The notes: generated by a model from the letters alone, not told the origin. A stretch of 64,000 nt of DNA from an uncultured Clostridia bacterium (GCA_948934525.1 CAQZSK010000007.1:14565-78564); one strand, 5' to 3'. Positions 26,128 to 36,602 are shown, counted from the first letter of the stretch. A program made the numbers and translations.

Positions 26128-27279
26128 TTATAAATTGAACTGTAAAAAAGGAATAAATTGCAATGCAAGACCTGTATATAAACTAGCTAAGCAACCTTGT
26201 AATAATTTGCCATATGTATATTTTTTGATAGATAATCCATTTTTACTAATAATACTAAAGACTTGTAGTAAGACTGAAAAGCCTCCAAATCCTAACAAAA
26301 AGGAACAAAAAATAATACTAGTAGAAAGATTTTTGACAGGAGTTCCAGCTACTAAACTAACTCCATTTGTTAGTTCTACAATTCCAGAGAAGAAAGGCTT
26401 ACAAAACTCATAAGGAATATGGAATGCAGAAAACATAGGAGAACAAATGCGTGAAAAATTATCTAGTAAATGGCTTTGGTTTAAAATAGAAATCACAACA
26501 GAGAATAGTACCACAAATCCGCCAATTAATAAGATAGTAGAAGTAGCATTTTTGATACTAGTACCTAAGATTTCCCCCAGAGAAGAAAAAGTAGGTGGAG
26601 TAGCTTTAGGAGAAGATATAGGTATGTTTTTCTTTCCGTTATGAATAGTATCAGCTATAGAATAGGATGATTTAAAATCATGCTTTCTTTTATGAAGAGT
26701 ACAGATATTTAAAATAATGCCAACACTAATACAAGCTAAAATATGAGTAATTAATAGTAGAATACCAATAGTGGTATTGCCAAATAAGGTAATACCAACT
26801 GTGCCAATAATAAATAAAGGACCAGAGTTATTGGTAAAAGCAAGCATTCTTTCAGCTTCTTCTTTGGTACAAATGCCTTGTTCTATAAAATTAGAAACAA
26901 TTTTAGCACCTACAGGATAGCCACTAATTAGTCCCATAATAAAGGCAAAAGCAGCTTCGCCAGGTACACCAAATAAAGGACGCATAATAGGCGTAAGCCA
27001 TTTGCCAAGACAAGATACAACATTGGTATAGCTTAACATTTCTGTTGCTACAAAGAATGGAAATAGAGATGGAACTACTGCAGTAGCCCATAGAATAAGC
27101 CCATTTTTAGCAGCAGATAAATTTGTTCTAGAAAAAAGAACTAAGCAAATCGTAAAAAGACAAAACAAAATAGTAACTCCATTTCGCTTTAAAGAATATA
27201 CCCAGATCTTAATTTTACTTTTATTTTGTGTATGCTCCAATACCATAGAAGGATTAGAGGTAGAAAATTCTTTAACCAT
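26128..27279 (-). CDS. ylbJ: Sporulation integral membrane protein YlbJ
   Basis: 383 residues, about eight to ten membrane helices with nucleoside-recognition (Gate) domains. The signature NLSAAKNGLILWATAVVPSL followed by FPFFVATEML, and GLISGYPVGAKIVSNFIEQG, FTNNSGPLFIIGTVG and a C-terminal Gate copy (LGFGGFSVLLQVFSIISKNG), match YlbJ, a sigma-E-dependent protein needed for spore cortex formation. A C-terminal pyrrolysine-type or catalytic motif is absent. AAGGAG precedes the ATG. Confidence 0.9.
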   Translation of the reverse strand: MVKEFSTSNPSMVLEHTQNKSKIKIWVYSLKRNGVTILFCLFTICLVLFSRTNLSAAKNGLILWATAVVPSLFPFFVATEMLSYTNVVSCLGKWLTPIMRPLFGVPGEAAFAFIMGLISGYPVGAKIVSNFIEQGICTKEEAERMLAFTNNSGPLFIIGTVGITLFGNTTIGILLLITHILACISVGIILNICTLHKRKHDFKSSYSIADTIHNGKKNIPISSPKATPPTFSSLGEILGTSIKNATSTILLIGGFVVLFSVVISILNQSHLLDNFSRICSPMFSAFHIPYEFCKPFFSGIVELTNGVSLVAGTPVKNLSTSIIFCSFLLGFGGFSVLLQVFSIISKNGLSIKKYTYGKLLQGCLASLYTGLALQFIPFLQFNL

Positions 27280-27295
27280 TGTAAATCTCCTTAGT

Positions 27296-27312
27296 CTGTC
27301 AGTTTAGGGACA
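27296..27312. repeat. Single REP-like half-site
   Basis: TGTCAGTTTAGGGACATT resembles the arms of the GGGGAC-type repeats elsewhere in the window. Confidence 0.4.
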
Positions 27313-27435
27313 TTAAGTTGCTAGCGGTTTATTTTACACAGCAGATTTAAATTCCATAGTGCGATAAATTGTATAAAACTTGAAAAAAGTAACACAATAT
27401 AACTTAAGAAAAATATATGCTAAAAGGAGAAATTT

Positions 27436-30054
27436 ATGTCCAAACAAGAGCAAGAGGAAAAAATAGATATTCAAAAAATTTATGGGGAAGTTTGTACAAG
27501 TAACAAAGAAGAGTTTTTGCAAAAAAACCATTTTTCAGCAAAGGGATTATCTCAAGAGGAGGTAAGAAAAAGACAGGAAAAATATGGAAGAAATCAAATG
27601 AAACAAGCAAAGCCAAAAAAGTGGTATCATTATTTATGGCAAAGCTTTTCAAGCCCATTTAATTTGATTTTGCTAGGAATAGCTTTTGTACTCATATATA
27701 TAGATGTAATTTTGCCTGAAACACCGAGTTATGCAAATTTAATAGTTATACTAGCACTTATTCTCATTAGTACTTTTTTAGAATTTTTTGAGGTGTTTAA
27801 GTCAAATAAAGCGGCTGAAAAACTAAAAAAGCTAGTAGCTGTAAAAACTACTGTTTTAAGAGATGGAAAAGAGCAACAGATATATTTGGATGAAATTACT
27901 ATAGGGGATGTAGTAGTGCTTTCAGCAGGAGAACTTATTCCAGCAGACTTGAGAATAATAGAGCAAAAAGATTTGTATGTTGTACAATCTTCTCTAACAG
28001 GAGAATCAGATAGTGTACGAAAAGTAGAAAACACAGAAAATAAAGTGATAGAAGATATTACAGATTTAGACACGATTTGTTTTATGGGTACCAATGTTAT
28101 GAGTGGTACAGGAAAAGGTGTTGTATTTAGAATTGCAGATGATACGTATTTTGGAAAAATAGCAGAAAGTATAGAACAGGGAAAACCAAAAACAAATTTT
28201 CAAAAAGGAATGGAAAGTGTTAGTAAGCTATTAATTCGTTTTATGCTTGTATTAATTCCAATTACCTTTTTAGTAAATAGTTTTAAACATGATACCTTAA
28301 CAGCCTTTACATTTGCAGTAGCAATTGCAATAGGAATTACACCATTGCTTTTACCAGTTATTTTATCTTCCAGTTTAGCAAAAGGTGCTATGAAGATGTC
28401 TAACAAAAAAACAATTGTAAAAAAATTAGATAGTATTCAATCCTTTGGGGCAATGAATATTTTATGTACAGATAAAACAGGAACTTTAACAGAAGATAAA
28501 ATTGTATTGGAAAAATATCTAAATATTGAGGGAGAAGAAGATAATAAAGTTTTAGAAACTACCTTTTTAAATTCATACTTTCAAACTGGATTAAAGGGAA
28601 ATATTGATCAGGCAGTTATCGAAAGAATAACAGAAAGTGGAATACAAAAGATTGCAGAAGAGTATGAAAAAGTAGATGAAGTTCCCTTCGATTTTTCTAG
28701 AAGAAGGCTCTCTGTTATTTTAGTACCAAAAGAGAAAAAAGATCCTAAAATGATAATGATTACAAAAGGTGCGGTGGAGGAAACTTTAAACATTTGTACA
28801 CAAATACTAGAAGAAAATGTAGTAAGACCTATGACAGGAGAGAAAAAAGCACAGATAAGACAGATGACCAAAAAGTTAAATGAAAGTGGACTTAGGGTAA
28901 TTGCAATTTGTATTAAGGAATTTAGTGAAAAGAAGAACTTTTCTAAAAAAGATGAAGAAAAAATGATATTAATGGGATTTGTAGGATTTTTAGATCCACC
29001 TAAAAAAAGTAGCAAAGAAGAAATTGCAAGATTAAATCGTGATGGCATTCGTGTTATGGTATTAACAGGAGATAATGAATATGTAACAAAAGCCATTTGC
29101 CAAAAAGTAGATATTAATACAGATAAGATTGTGTTAGGCAGTAAAATTGATAAATTATCCGATATTGCACTTGGGAGATTGCTTAAGAAAACCAATGTAC
29201 TTGCGAAGCTTTCACCAATCCAAAAGGCAAGAATTGTACGTGTTTTAAAAGAACAAGGAAATATTGTTGGTTATATGGGAGATGGAATTAATGATGCCCC
29301 TTCTATTAAAAATGCAGAAGTAGGAATTTCAGTAGATACAGCAGTAGATATTACCAAGGAAACTGCAGATATTATTCTATTGAAGAAAAACTTAAATGTA
29401 TTAACAGATGGGGTAATAGAGGGAAGAAAGACCTTTGGCAATTTATTAAAATACATTAAAATGGCAGTAAGTTTTAACTTTGGAGAGGTATTATCTATTT
29501 TAATTGCGAGTATCTTTTTGCCATTTTTTCCAATTACGCCTATTCAGTTATTAGTACAAAGTTTATTATATGATATAGGACAATTATCTCTTCCTTATGA
29601 TCATGTAGACCATGAATATTTGCAAAAACCAAAAAGATGGAGTATGGATAGTATCAAGCATTTTATGTTATGGATGGGACCAACTAGTTCGATATTTGAT
29701 TTATTTATTTTTGCAGTTTTATGGTTTGGATTTCAAATTAAAGAAGCGGCTATTTTTCAATCCATTTGGTTTTCTTATGGAGTAGTTTCAAATTTAGTAG
29801 GATTGCACATTATTAGAACTGCCAAAATACCATTCATTCAGAGCAATGCATCTTATGCAGTATATGCAACCTCTATTTTACTAAGCTTAATTGCAATTAG
29901 TGTGCCATTTACACCGTTGGGAGCATTATTAGGTTTAACTGCTATTCCAATGAAATATATTTTAATAATTATAATAGGAGTTCCTATTCTATATTGCTTT
30001 ATTGCAAGTATTGTGAAAAGGGAATATATTAAAAAATATGGAGAATGGCTATAA
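27436..30054 (+). CDS. mgtA: Magnesium-translocating P-type ATPase
   Basis: 872 residues. P-type landmarks are the actuator SLTGESDSV, phosphorylation site CTDKTGTLTED, KGAVEE in the nucleotide domain, VLTGDN and MGDGINDAPS in the P domain. The N-terminus (GLSQEEVRKRQEKYGRNQMK) and C-terminal helices with PITPIQLLVQSLLYDIGQLS, plus YDHVDHEY, fit class IIIB Mg2+ importers (MgtA/MgtB). It imports Mg2+ across the membrane. I see no Mg2+ riboswitch in the 150-base leader. AAAGGAGA precedes the ATG. Confidence 0.9.
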   Translation: MSKQEQEEKIDIQKIYGEVCTSNKEEFLQKNHFSAKGLSQEEVRKRQEKYGRNQMKQAKPKKWYHYLWQSFSSPFNLILLGIAFVLIYIDVILPETPSYANLIVILALILISTFLEFFEVFKSNKAAEKLKKLVAVKTTVLRDGKEQQIYLDEITIGDVVVLSAGELIPADLRIIEQKDLYVVQSSLTGESDSVRKVENTENKVIEDITDLDTICFMGTNVMSGTGKGVVFRIADDTYFGKIAESIEQGKPKTNFQKGMESVSKLLIRFMLVLIPITFLVNSFKHDTLTAFTFAVAIAIGITPLLLPVILSSSLAKGAMKMSNKKTIVKKLDSIQSFGAMNILCTDKTGTLTEDKIVLEKYLNIEGEEDNKVLETTFLNSYFQTGLKGNIDQAVIERITESGIQKIAEEYEKVDEVPFDFSRRRLSVILVPKEKKDPKMIMITKGAVEETLNICTQILEENVVRPMTGEKKAQIRQMTKKLNESGLRVIAICIKEFSEKKNFSKKDEEKMILMGFVGFLDPPKKSSKEEIARLNRDGIRVMVLTGDNEYVTKAICQKVDINTDKIVLGSKIDKLSDIALGRLLKKTNVLAKLSPIQKARIVRVLKEQGNIVGYMGDGINDAPSIKNAEVGISVDTAVDITKETADIILLKKNLNVLTDGVIEGRKTFGNLLKYIKMAVSFNFGEVLSILIASIFLPFFPITPIQLLVQSLLYDIGQLSLPYDHVDHEYLQKPKRWSMDSIKHFMLWMGPTSSIFDLFIFAVLWFGFQIKEAAIFQSIWFSYGVVSNLVGLHIIRTAKIPFIQSNASYAVYATSILLSLIAISVPFTPLGALLGLTAIPMKYILIIIIGVPILYCFIASIVKREYIKKYGEWL

Positions 30055-30136
30055 AGAGTGGAAAAACCAGGAAAAGTATGATATAATAAAATAGCAACTT
30101 GGCAAGCCAAGAATTTAAACAGGAGGTTTCTTTTTT

Positions 30137-30397
30137 ATGAAGTTCGAAGAAAGAAGAAGACGGTGCATAGAATTTGGATTATATATGGTCCAAGAGCAGT
30201 GTACTGTAAGACGGGTAGCAGAGGTTAAAGGAATTTCAAAATCTACTGTACACAAAGATCTGACTGTATTTCTTCCTATATGGGATAGTGGTCTGTACAA
30301 AAGCGTTAGGAGGGTCTTAGATAGAAATAAGGCGGAACGTCATATTCGCGGAGGGCGGGCCACAAGGAAAAAGCTTAAAGGAAAAAAGAAAAAATAA
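30137..30397 (+). CDS. spoIIID: Sporulation transcriptional regulator SpoIIID
   Basis: 86 residues. RRRRCIEFGLYMVQEQCTVR then VAEVKGISKSTVHKDLTVFL is the SpoIIID helix-turn-helix, and the C-terminus (RNKAERHIRGGRATRKKLKG) carries the basic tail that contacts DNA. SpoIIID acts in the mother cell on sigma-E and sigma-K genes. AGGAGG precedes the ATG by 10 bases. Confidence 0.95.
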   Translation: MKFEERRRRCIEFGLYMVQEQCTVRRVAEVKGISKSTVHKDLTVFLPIWDSGLYKSVRRVLDRNKAERHIRGGRATRKKLKGKKKK

Positions 30398-30418
30398 GAA
30401 ACCTACCAACATAGTTGG

Positions 30419-30455
30419 AAAACACGTCTCCCATAATGGGAGCGTGTTTTTTTTG
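30419..30455 (+). terminator. Terminator after spoIIID
   Basis: AACACGTCTCCCA / TGGGAGCGTGTT hairpin and eight T residues. Confidence 0.88.
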
Positions 30456-30549
30456 TGGGATAAATACAAAAAAATATATTATACAATTCTTAAACATAAG
30501 ACTTTAAGAGGTTTCTTAATGATGTTTGGGAATAATATAAAATGAAACA

Positions 30550-30578
30550 TTGATAATTTGACTAAAGGGTGATATACT
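30550..30578 (+). promoter_or_regulatory. Promoter of mfd
   Basis: TTGATA (30550-30555), 17-base spacer, TATACT (30573-30578). It overlaps an in-frame GTG at 30569, so the start at 30611 is preferred. Confidence 0.7.
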
Positions 30579-30610
30579 ATATTGGTATTTATAAATGTAA
30601 GGAAATTCCA

Positions 30611-33600
30611 ATGATACAAGAATTAGTAGAAACAAAAAAGTTTCAGGAAATAAAAGAACAGATAAAAAAGAAAACAAGCCCGATAGCCTTATCGGGTTTA
30701 GTTGACGTAGAAAAGGCACATGCTGCTGTTGGATTATATCAAGAGTTGAAACAATCAATTTGTTTAGTGACTTATAATGAAATACAAGCTAAAAAGTTAT
30801 GCCAAGATATTGTCAAATTTGGAGAAAAGGCATGGTATTTTCCGAAAAGAGAAATTGCAGCATATGATTATGTGGCACAAAGCAAAGATTTGCCATATGA
30901 GAGAATTGCAGTATTAAATCAAATGATTTTAGCAAAGCAAGAAAAAAAGCCAATCATTGTAGTAACTACAATTGAAGCGGTTATGCAAAATATGATTTCG
31001 AAACAAGAACTTTATCAAGATATGGTAGAGTTTACAGTAGGTAAGCCATATTCTTTAGAAAAGTTAAAAAATACATTAGTAGAGTTAGGTTATGAGCGTA
31101 ATGAATTAGTAGAAAACAAAGGACAGTTTTCTATTCGTGGTGGAATTTTAGATGTTGGTTTATCAGAAAATATAGGAGTAAGAATTGAATTTTGGGGAGA
31201 CGAGGTAGATTCTATTAGATATTTTAAACTATCTTCTCAAAGGTCAACAGAAATGCTAAAAAACATTACTATTTTTCCAGCACATGAGTTACTAGTAAAA
31301 GATATAAAACAAGCTGTAAGCAAAATAAAGAAAAAATATCCAGAAGAAAAAGAAGACATAGAGCTGATAGAACAAGGTAGTTATGCTAGCAAGGTAGACA
31401 AATATTTTAATCAATTTTATGAAAAACAAGAAAACTTTTTAGATTATCTATCAGAAGAATATTTACTTCTATTAGATGAAAATTCTAAAATTAATCAAAG
31501 ACAAGAAAATATTATTTTAGAAAATAATCATCTAATGGATTCTTTAATTGAAAAAGAAAGATTTGTGCCAGAAGCAATTCAAAATATGAGTGATTTTGAA
31601 TATAACTTGAAACAAAAACAAATACTGTATTTAGAGCAAAATGATATACTAAAAAATATGACAAAATTTCACTTTGATACAAGAGAAATCCATTTTCATA
31701 ATTTAGAGCTAGAAATGCTACTTTCAGACTTAAAAACTTACCAAAAAGAAAACAAGAAAATTATTCTATTAACAGGAAATGAATTAAGTAGTAAAAAAGT
31801 ATGTGACATTTTAAAAGAACAGGAAATGAATTATCATTATGAACCAAACTTGCAACAAAGTGTCAAACAAGGTGAGATTTTAGTTACTCTAGGTGGTTTA
31901 TCAAGTGGATTTGAAAATATAGATGTTGGTTTAATTGTGATCAGTATGGAAGAAAATTTTGAAGCACAACCAAAACGAAAAAAATCCACTAATGCTTTTA
32001 GGCAAGCTGAAAAAATTGTATTTGCAGACTTAAAACAGGGAGATTTTGTTGTTCATCAAACCCATGGTATTGGCCAATTTGTAGGTGTAAATACGATTAC
32101 TGCAGATAACATTACCAAAGATTACATTAAAATTCAATATAGAAATGATGATATGCTCTACGTTCCAACTAGTAACTTAGATACTGTTAGAAAATATATT
32201 GGCGGAGGAGAATCCACTAGTCCAAAATTAAATAAACTAGGTGGAAAAGAATGGAGTGCAACTACAAGTAAAGTTAAGAAACATCTAGAAGAAATAGCAA
32301 AAGACTTAGTAGAGCTTTATGCTAAAAGGCAAAAAGTGAAAGGGTATGCTTTTACACAAGATACACCTTGGCAAACACAATTTGAAGATAGTTTTCCTTA
32401 TACAGAAACAGAAGATCAATTAAGATGTATTGAAGAAGTCAAAAAAGATATGGAGAAAAATACACCAATGGATAGACTTCTTTGTGGAGATGTGGGATAT
32501 GGAAAAACAGAAGTGGCTATTCGAGCAGCTTTTAAAGCGGTGATGGATCAAAAACAAGTAGCGTATTTAGTACCAACTACTATTTTAGCAAATCAACAAT
32601 ATGAGGAATTTAAAACAAGAATGAGTGAATTTGCAATGAAGGTAGAACTATTAAATCGTTTTAGAACCAAAAAGGAACAAAATGAAATTATAAAGAAATT
32701 AAAGCTAGGAGAAATTGATGTTATAGTTGGAACACATAGATTATTAAGTCAAGATGTTGTTTTTAAAGACTTAGGACTATTAATTATAGATGAAGAGCAT
32801 CGTTTTGGAGTAAAGGACAAAGAAAAAATTAAACAGCTAAAAAACAATGTGGATGTATTAACTATGACTGCAACTCCAATTCCAAGAACCCTTCATATGT
32901 CCATTGTGGGGGTAAGAGATATGTCAGTTATCTACGAACCACCACATAATAGAAAGCCAGTACAGACTTATGTGTTAGAATATGACAGGGAGGTTGTACA
33001 AGAAGCAATTACAAAAGAGTTAGAAAGAGATGGACAAATCTTTTATTTATATAATCAAGTAGAAGGCATTGAAAAAAAGGCATCAGAGATTTCAAATCTA
33101 ATTCCAGAGGCAAAAGTAGGTTTTGCTCATGGACAAATGTCTGGTAGAGAATTAGAAGAAATCATGGAAAGCTTTATCAAAAAAGAAATTAATGTATTAA
33201 TATGTACTACTATTTTAGAATCTGGAATTGATATACCAAATGCTAATACAATTATTGTAGAAAATGCAGATAGACTAGGATTAGCACAGTTATATCAAAT
33301 TAGAGGAAGAGTAGGAAGAGGAGAAAAGCAAGCATATTCTTACATTATGTATAGAAGAGATAAGCTATTATCAGAAGTTGCAGATAAGCGTTTGAAGGCA
33401 ATCAAGGAATTTACAGAGTTTGGTTCAGGATTTAAAATTGCTATGCGAGATTTAGAAATTCGTGGAGCAGGAAGTATGCTTGGAGAGATGCAACATGGAC
33501 ATATGGAACAAGTCGGGTATGATACTTATTGTAAGTTGCTAGATGAAGTTGTTAAAAATATGCAAGGAATAGAAGTAAGAGAAGAACAAGATGTACAAAT

Positions 33601-34024
33601 TGATTTATCTGTTTCTAGCTATATTCCAGATAGTTTTATTGATAATAGTAGTCAAAAGATTGAAATTTATCAAAATATTGCTTTATGTAGAACAGAAGAA
33701 GATATTCAAAATGTAGTAGATGAAGTAATTGATAGATATGGAAAATTACCAGTAGAACTTGAAAATCTACTAGAAATTGCTAGAATTAAAGAATTAGCAA
33801 GAAAAGTAGGTACAATTAAGATTTCACAAAGACCAGAAAGTATTGTTTTCTATTTTACAAGGGAAGCTATGCTACCAGAAAAAATGGAAAAATTATATGA
33901 ACAATATGGTATTGCTATCCGTTTTTCAAAAGGAATTGAGCCATATGTTACTTTTAAAGTTGGGAAACGTACAGAAAAAGAAATTATTAGTAAGGTAAAA
34001 GAGTTTTTAAATTTATGTGCATAA
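30611..34024 (+). CDS. mfd: Transcription-repair coupling factor
   Basis: About 1137 residues. Order: UvrB-like module (GLVDVEKAHAAVGL, RGGILDVGL), RID (LKQGDFVVHQTHGIGQFVGV), then superfamily 2 translocase with Walker A GDVGYGKTEVA, DEEH box (IIDEEHRFGV), TATPIPRTLH and the RecG-like TRG region (QIRGRVGRGEK), ending with the inhibitory D7 domain. It removes stalled RNA polymerase at lesions and recruits UvrA. TAAGGA at 30598-30603 supports the ATG at 30611. Confidence 0.95.
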   Translation: MIQELVETKKFQEIKEQIKKKTSPIALSGLVDVEKAHAAVGLYQELKQSICLVTYNEIQAKKLCQDIVKFGEKAWYFPKREIAAYDYVAQSKDLPYERIAVLNQMILAKQEKKPIIVVTTIEAVMQNMISKQELYQDMVEFTVGKPYSLEKLKNTLVELGYERNELVENKGQFSIRGGILDVGLSENIGVRIEFWGDEVDSIRYFKLSSQRSTEMLKNITIFPAHELLVKDIKQAVSKIKKKYPEEKEDIELIEQGSYASKVDKYFNQFYEKQENFLDYLSEEYLLLLDENSKINQRQENIILENNHLMDSLIEKERFVPEAIQNMSDFEYNLKQKQILYLEQNDILKNMTKFHFDTREIHFHNLELEMLLSDLKTYQKENKKIILLTGNELSSKKVCDILKEQEMNYHYEPNLQQSVKQGEILVTLGGLSSGFENIDVGLIVISMEENFEAQPKRKKSTNAFRQAEKIVFADLKQGDFVVHQTHGIGQFVGVNTITADNITKDYIKIQYRNDDMLYVPTSNLDTVRKYIGGGESTSPKLNKLGGKEWSATTSKVKKHLEEIAKDLVELYAKRQKVKGYAFTQDTPWQTQFEDSFPYTETEDQLRCIEEVKKDMEKNTPMDRLLCGDVGYGKTEVAIRAAFKAVMDQKQVAYLVPTTILANQQYEEFKTRMSEFAMKVELLNRFRTKKEQNEIIKKLKLGEIDVIVGTHRLLSQDVVFKDLGLLIIDEEHRFGVKDKEKIKQLKNNVDVLTMTATPIPRTLHMSIVGVRDMSVIYEPPHNRKPVQTYVLEYDREVVQEAITKELERDGQIFYLYNQVEGIEKKASEISNLIPEAKVGFAHGQMSGRELEEIMESFIKKEINVLICTTILESGIDIPNANTIIVENADRLGLAQLYQIRGRVGRGEKQAYSYIMYRRDKLLSEVADKRLKAIKEFTEFGSGFKIAMRDLEIRGAGSMLGEMQHGHMEQVGYDTYCKLLDEVVKNMQGIEVREEQDVQIDLSVSSYIPDSFIDNSSQKIEIYQNIALCRTEEDIQNVVDEVIDRYGKLPVELENLLEIARIKELARKVGTIKISQRPESIVFYFTREAMLPEKMEKLYEQYGIAIRFSKGIEPYVTFKVGKRTEKEIISKVKEFLNLCA

Positions 34025-34052
34025 ATGAATTGGAAAGAAGGAGAGTGACAAA

Positions 34053-34811
34053 ATGCAAGTTATAACCAGTAAAGACAATGAACAAATTAAATATATCAAA
34101 AAGTTAAAAGATAAAAAGTTTCGTGATGAAACAAAGGAATACTTAGTGGAAGGTATTAAATTAGTAAAAGAAGCAATTGAGGAAAATGTAACAATTAAAA
34201 TGATAGTAGTTTGTGAAGACTGTGACAATGAAGGGGCAATTGAACAATCTCTTCTTTATGGAATAGCAAAATATAACTGCATATATGTTACTAAAAAGCT
34301 ATTTCAAAGTATTACAGATGTTGTAAATCCACAAGGAATTTTAGCAGTAGTAGAAAAGGGGGATAACAGTGATAATATTGATTACAACGAAGATATTATA
34401 GTAGCTTTAGATGGAATTCAAGACCCAGGAAATTTAGGTACTATTTTAAGAACGGCAGATAGTGCTAACTTAAAGCAGATTATACTGACTGCAGATTGTG
34501 CAGATCCATATAACCCTAAAGTAGTACGTTCTACCATGGGAGCTATTTTTAGAATGAATATGATTACAACTGATAATTTGCAAAAGACTTTGCAAAATGT
34601 TAAAAAGCATAAATTTGAAGTAATGGCAACATCTTTAGAAGCTACAAAAAGCATATACAATATAGATTATTATAAGAAAGTAATTGTAATTGGGAATGAA
34701 GCAAAAGGAGTTTCAAAAGAAATCCAAGATATGGCAGATGTAAAGGTAAAAATTCCAATGCTTCGGAAAAACAGAAAGTTTAAATGCTTCTGTTGCATGT
34801 CGGTATTATGA
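34053..34811 (+). CDS. TrmH/SpoU-family RNA 2'-O-methyltransferase, C-terminus frameshifted
   Basis: The frame gives 252 residues: an N-terminal substrate-binding domain (SKDNEQIKYIKKLKDKKFRD) and SPOUT motifs 1 and 2 (ALDGIQDPGNLGTILRTADS and VIVIGNEAKGVSKE). Motif 3 is lost: after KIPML the frame reads RKNRKFKCFCCMSVL. Removing one C at 34764 and one C at 34801 (both in CGG contexts) restores GKTESLNASVACGIMIYEYV and a stop at 34841-34843. SAM-binding knot residues lie there, so the protein as written should be inactive. Either a recent pseudogene or two base-call errors; the rest is well conserved. Confidence 0.85.
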   Translation: MQVITSKDNEQIKYIKKLKDKKFRDETKEYLVEGIKLVKEAIEENVTIKMIVVCEDCDNEGAIEQSLLYGIAKYNCIYVTKKLFQSITDVVNPQGILAVVEKGDNSDNIDYNEDIIVALDGIQDPGNLGTILRTADSANLKQIILTADCADPYNPKVVRSTMGAIFRMNMITTDNLQKTLQNVKKHKFEVMATSLEATKSIYNIDYYKKVIVIGNEAKGVSKEIQDMADVKVKIPMLRKNRKFKCFCCMSVL

Positions 34812-34881
34812 TTTATGAGTATGTAAGAGGAAAGGTAAAGTAGTAGTGGAATAAAAAATAGGGATTATGTTATGATATCCC

Positions 34882-35046
34882 AACTGCGCAGGCTGGCATG
34901 GGGCTAACAGCCCTAGTTGGAGTAATAGCTCGTCTCCTGGTTTCATACGTGGCGGCAATGGTGGAGTATTCTCCTTCGGTGTTTACACTTGGGCTGGTAC
35001 CAGCAGCTACGGTCGTGGAGTAGCAGTGGTGGGTACCGGACTCTAA
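34882..35046 (+). pseudogene. Orphan DGR variable-region fragment
   Basis: The segment reads CAGWHGANSPSWSNSSPGFI then RGGNGGVFSFGVYTWAGTS and SYGRGVAVVGTGL, then stop. It aligns end to end with the last 54 or so residues of the DGR target at 38596-39279, differing mainly at clustered codons while framework codons are nearly identical at DNA level. A TGA lies 9 bases upstream in frame, so no signal peptide or body remains: only the variable region and its 3' IMH-like end are present. It looks like a displaced or left-over DGR target tail. Confidence 0.8.
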
Positions 35047-35139
35047 TATAGAATATCAGAAGGGAAGGCTTTAAGGAGCTTTTCGAGAATAACTATATTA
35101 TTAAAGAAACATAATTCCTTCCTAATAATGGTAAAAATA

Positions 35140-35195
35140 AAAGAAAGATACATTGCAAATAGTGAAAACGGAAGCAATGTATCTTTTCTTTTTAT
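35140..35195. terminator. Bidirectional terminator downstream of asnS
   Basis: Hairpin arms AAGAAAGATACATTGC / GCAATGTATCTTTTCTT with a T-rich tail; it ends the leftward asnS transcript. Confidence 0.75.
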
Positions 35196-35204
35196 TTATA
35201 TAAT

Positions 35205-36602
35205 TTAAAACTCACAGTTTTTTGGTGTTCTAGGGAAAGGAAGTACATCACGGATATTTTGCATACCAGTTAAATACATCATCATTCTCTCAAATCCAAG
35301 ACCAAAGCCGCTATGTATACAGCTTCCATATCTTCTTAAATCCATATACCACCAATAGTCTTCTTTATTTAATCCAAGTTCTTCTAAACGTTTATCTAAT
35401 TTATCAAAATCATCTTCTCTTTGACTGCCACCAATAATTTCTCCAATACCAGATACTAGCAAATCAGTAGCTGCAACTGTTTTACCATCAGAATTTTGCT
35501 TCATATAAAAAGCTTTAATTTCTTTAGGGTAGTTAGTTACAAAGACAGGTTTTCCAAAAAGTTTTTCACTCAAATATCTTTCATGTTCTGTTTGAATATC
35601 AGTTCCCCAATGAACAGGATACTCAAATTGGTCATTTACTTTTTCAAGTTCTGTAATGGCATCTGTATAAGTAATTCTTCCAAAGTCAGAATTTACAACA
35701 TTGTGTAAACGATCAAATAGGGTAGGGTCAATAAACTGATTAAAAAATTCCATTTCTTCTGGAGCGTTTTCCAACACATAAGAAATAATATATTTAATCA
35801 TATCTTCTGCCAAATTCATATCATCTTCTAAATCAGCAAAACAAATCTCAGGTTCAATCATCCAAAACTCAGCAGCATGTTTTACTGTATTGGAGTTTTC
35901 TGCTCTAAAGGTAGGACCAAAGGTGTAAACATTACGGAAAGCATGTGCAAATGTTTCTACATCTAATTGCCCACTAACTGTTAGATGTGACTGTTTCCCA
36001 AAGAAATCCTGAGAATAGTCAATATTTCCATCTTCTGATTTAACTGGATTTTGCATATCCATAGTAGTTACTTGAAACATTTCTCCAGCACCTTCACAAT
36101 CACTTCCTGTAATAATTGGAGTATGAACATAAACAAAGCCCCTTTCTTGGAAGAATTTGTGAATAGCAAAAGAAAGTATGCTGCGAACTCTGAATACTGC
36201 GTTAAATGTATTAGTTCTTGGACGTAAGTGAGAAACTGTTCTTAAGTATTCAAAAGAGTGTCTTTTCTTTTGAAGAGGGTAGTCAAGACTAGCTGAATTA
36301 AAAATTTCTATGTTATCTGCTTTTATTTCAAAGGGTTGTTTTGCATTTTCTGTTTTTACAACTTGGCCTGAAACAATGATAGAAGAAATAATAGATAGTT
36401 TACGAATTTCTTCAAAATTAGATAGGCTTGTATCAAATACAATTTGAATGTTTTTAAAAAAGCTACCATCATTTAATTCTATAAATCCAAAATTTTTAGA
36501 GTCGCGAAGGGTTTTGACCCAACCAGAAATTTGAACAGTATTTCCAATATAACTATCCATATTCCTATACAAATCTTTTATTAAAACTTTTTTTGCATCC
36601 AT
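35205..36602 (-). CDS. asnS: Asparagine--tRNA ligase
   Basis: 465 residues, class IIb synthetase. N-terminal OB-fold anticodon-binding domain ([20 protein letters not shown]), class II motif 2 ([20 protein letters not shown]) and motif 3 ([20 protein letters not shown]), ending [15 protein letters not shown], the AsnRS-type C-terminus. It charges tRNA-Asn. AGGAGG precedes the ATG. It lies directly downstream of the pilin-FGE gene on the same strand but behind a strong terminator. Confidence 0.96.
   Translation of the reverse strand: MDAKKVLIKDLYRNMDSYIGNTVQISGWVKTLRDSKNFGFIELNDGSFFKNIQIVFDTSLSNFEEIRKLSIISSIIVSGQVVKTENAKQPFEIKADNIEIFNSASLDYPLQKKRHSFEYLRTVSHLRPRTNTFNAVFRVRSILSFAIHKFFQERGFVYVHTPIITGSDCEGAGEMFQVTTMDMQNPVKSEDGNIDYSQDFFGKQSHLTVSGQLDVETFAHAFRNVYTFGPTFRAENSNTVKHAAEFWMIEPEICFADLEDDMNLAEDMIKYIISYVLENAPEEMEFFNQFIDPTLFDRLHNVVNSDFGRITYTDAITELEKVNDQFEYPVHWGTDIQTEHERYLSEKLFGKPVFVTNYPKEIKAFYMKQNSDGKTVAATDLLVSGIGEIIGGSQREDDFDKLDKRLEELGLNKEDYWWYMDLRRYGSCIHSGFGLGFERMMMYLTGMQNIRDVLPFPRTPKNCEF

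Noticed and set aside
27313..27435. Mg2+ riboswitch before the P-type ATPase
   Set aside because: The leader is only about 120 AT-rich bases with no recognisable M-box or ykoK pattern.
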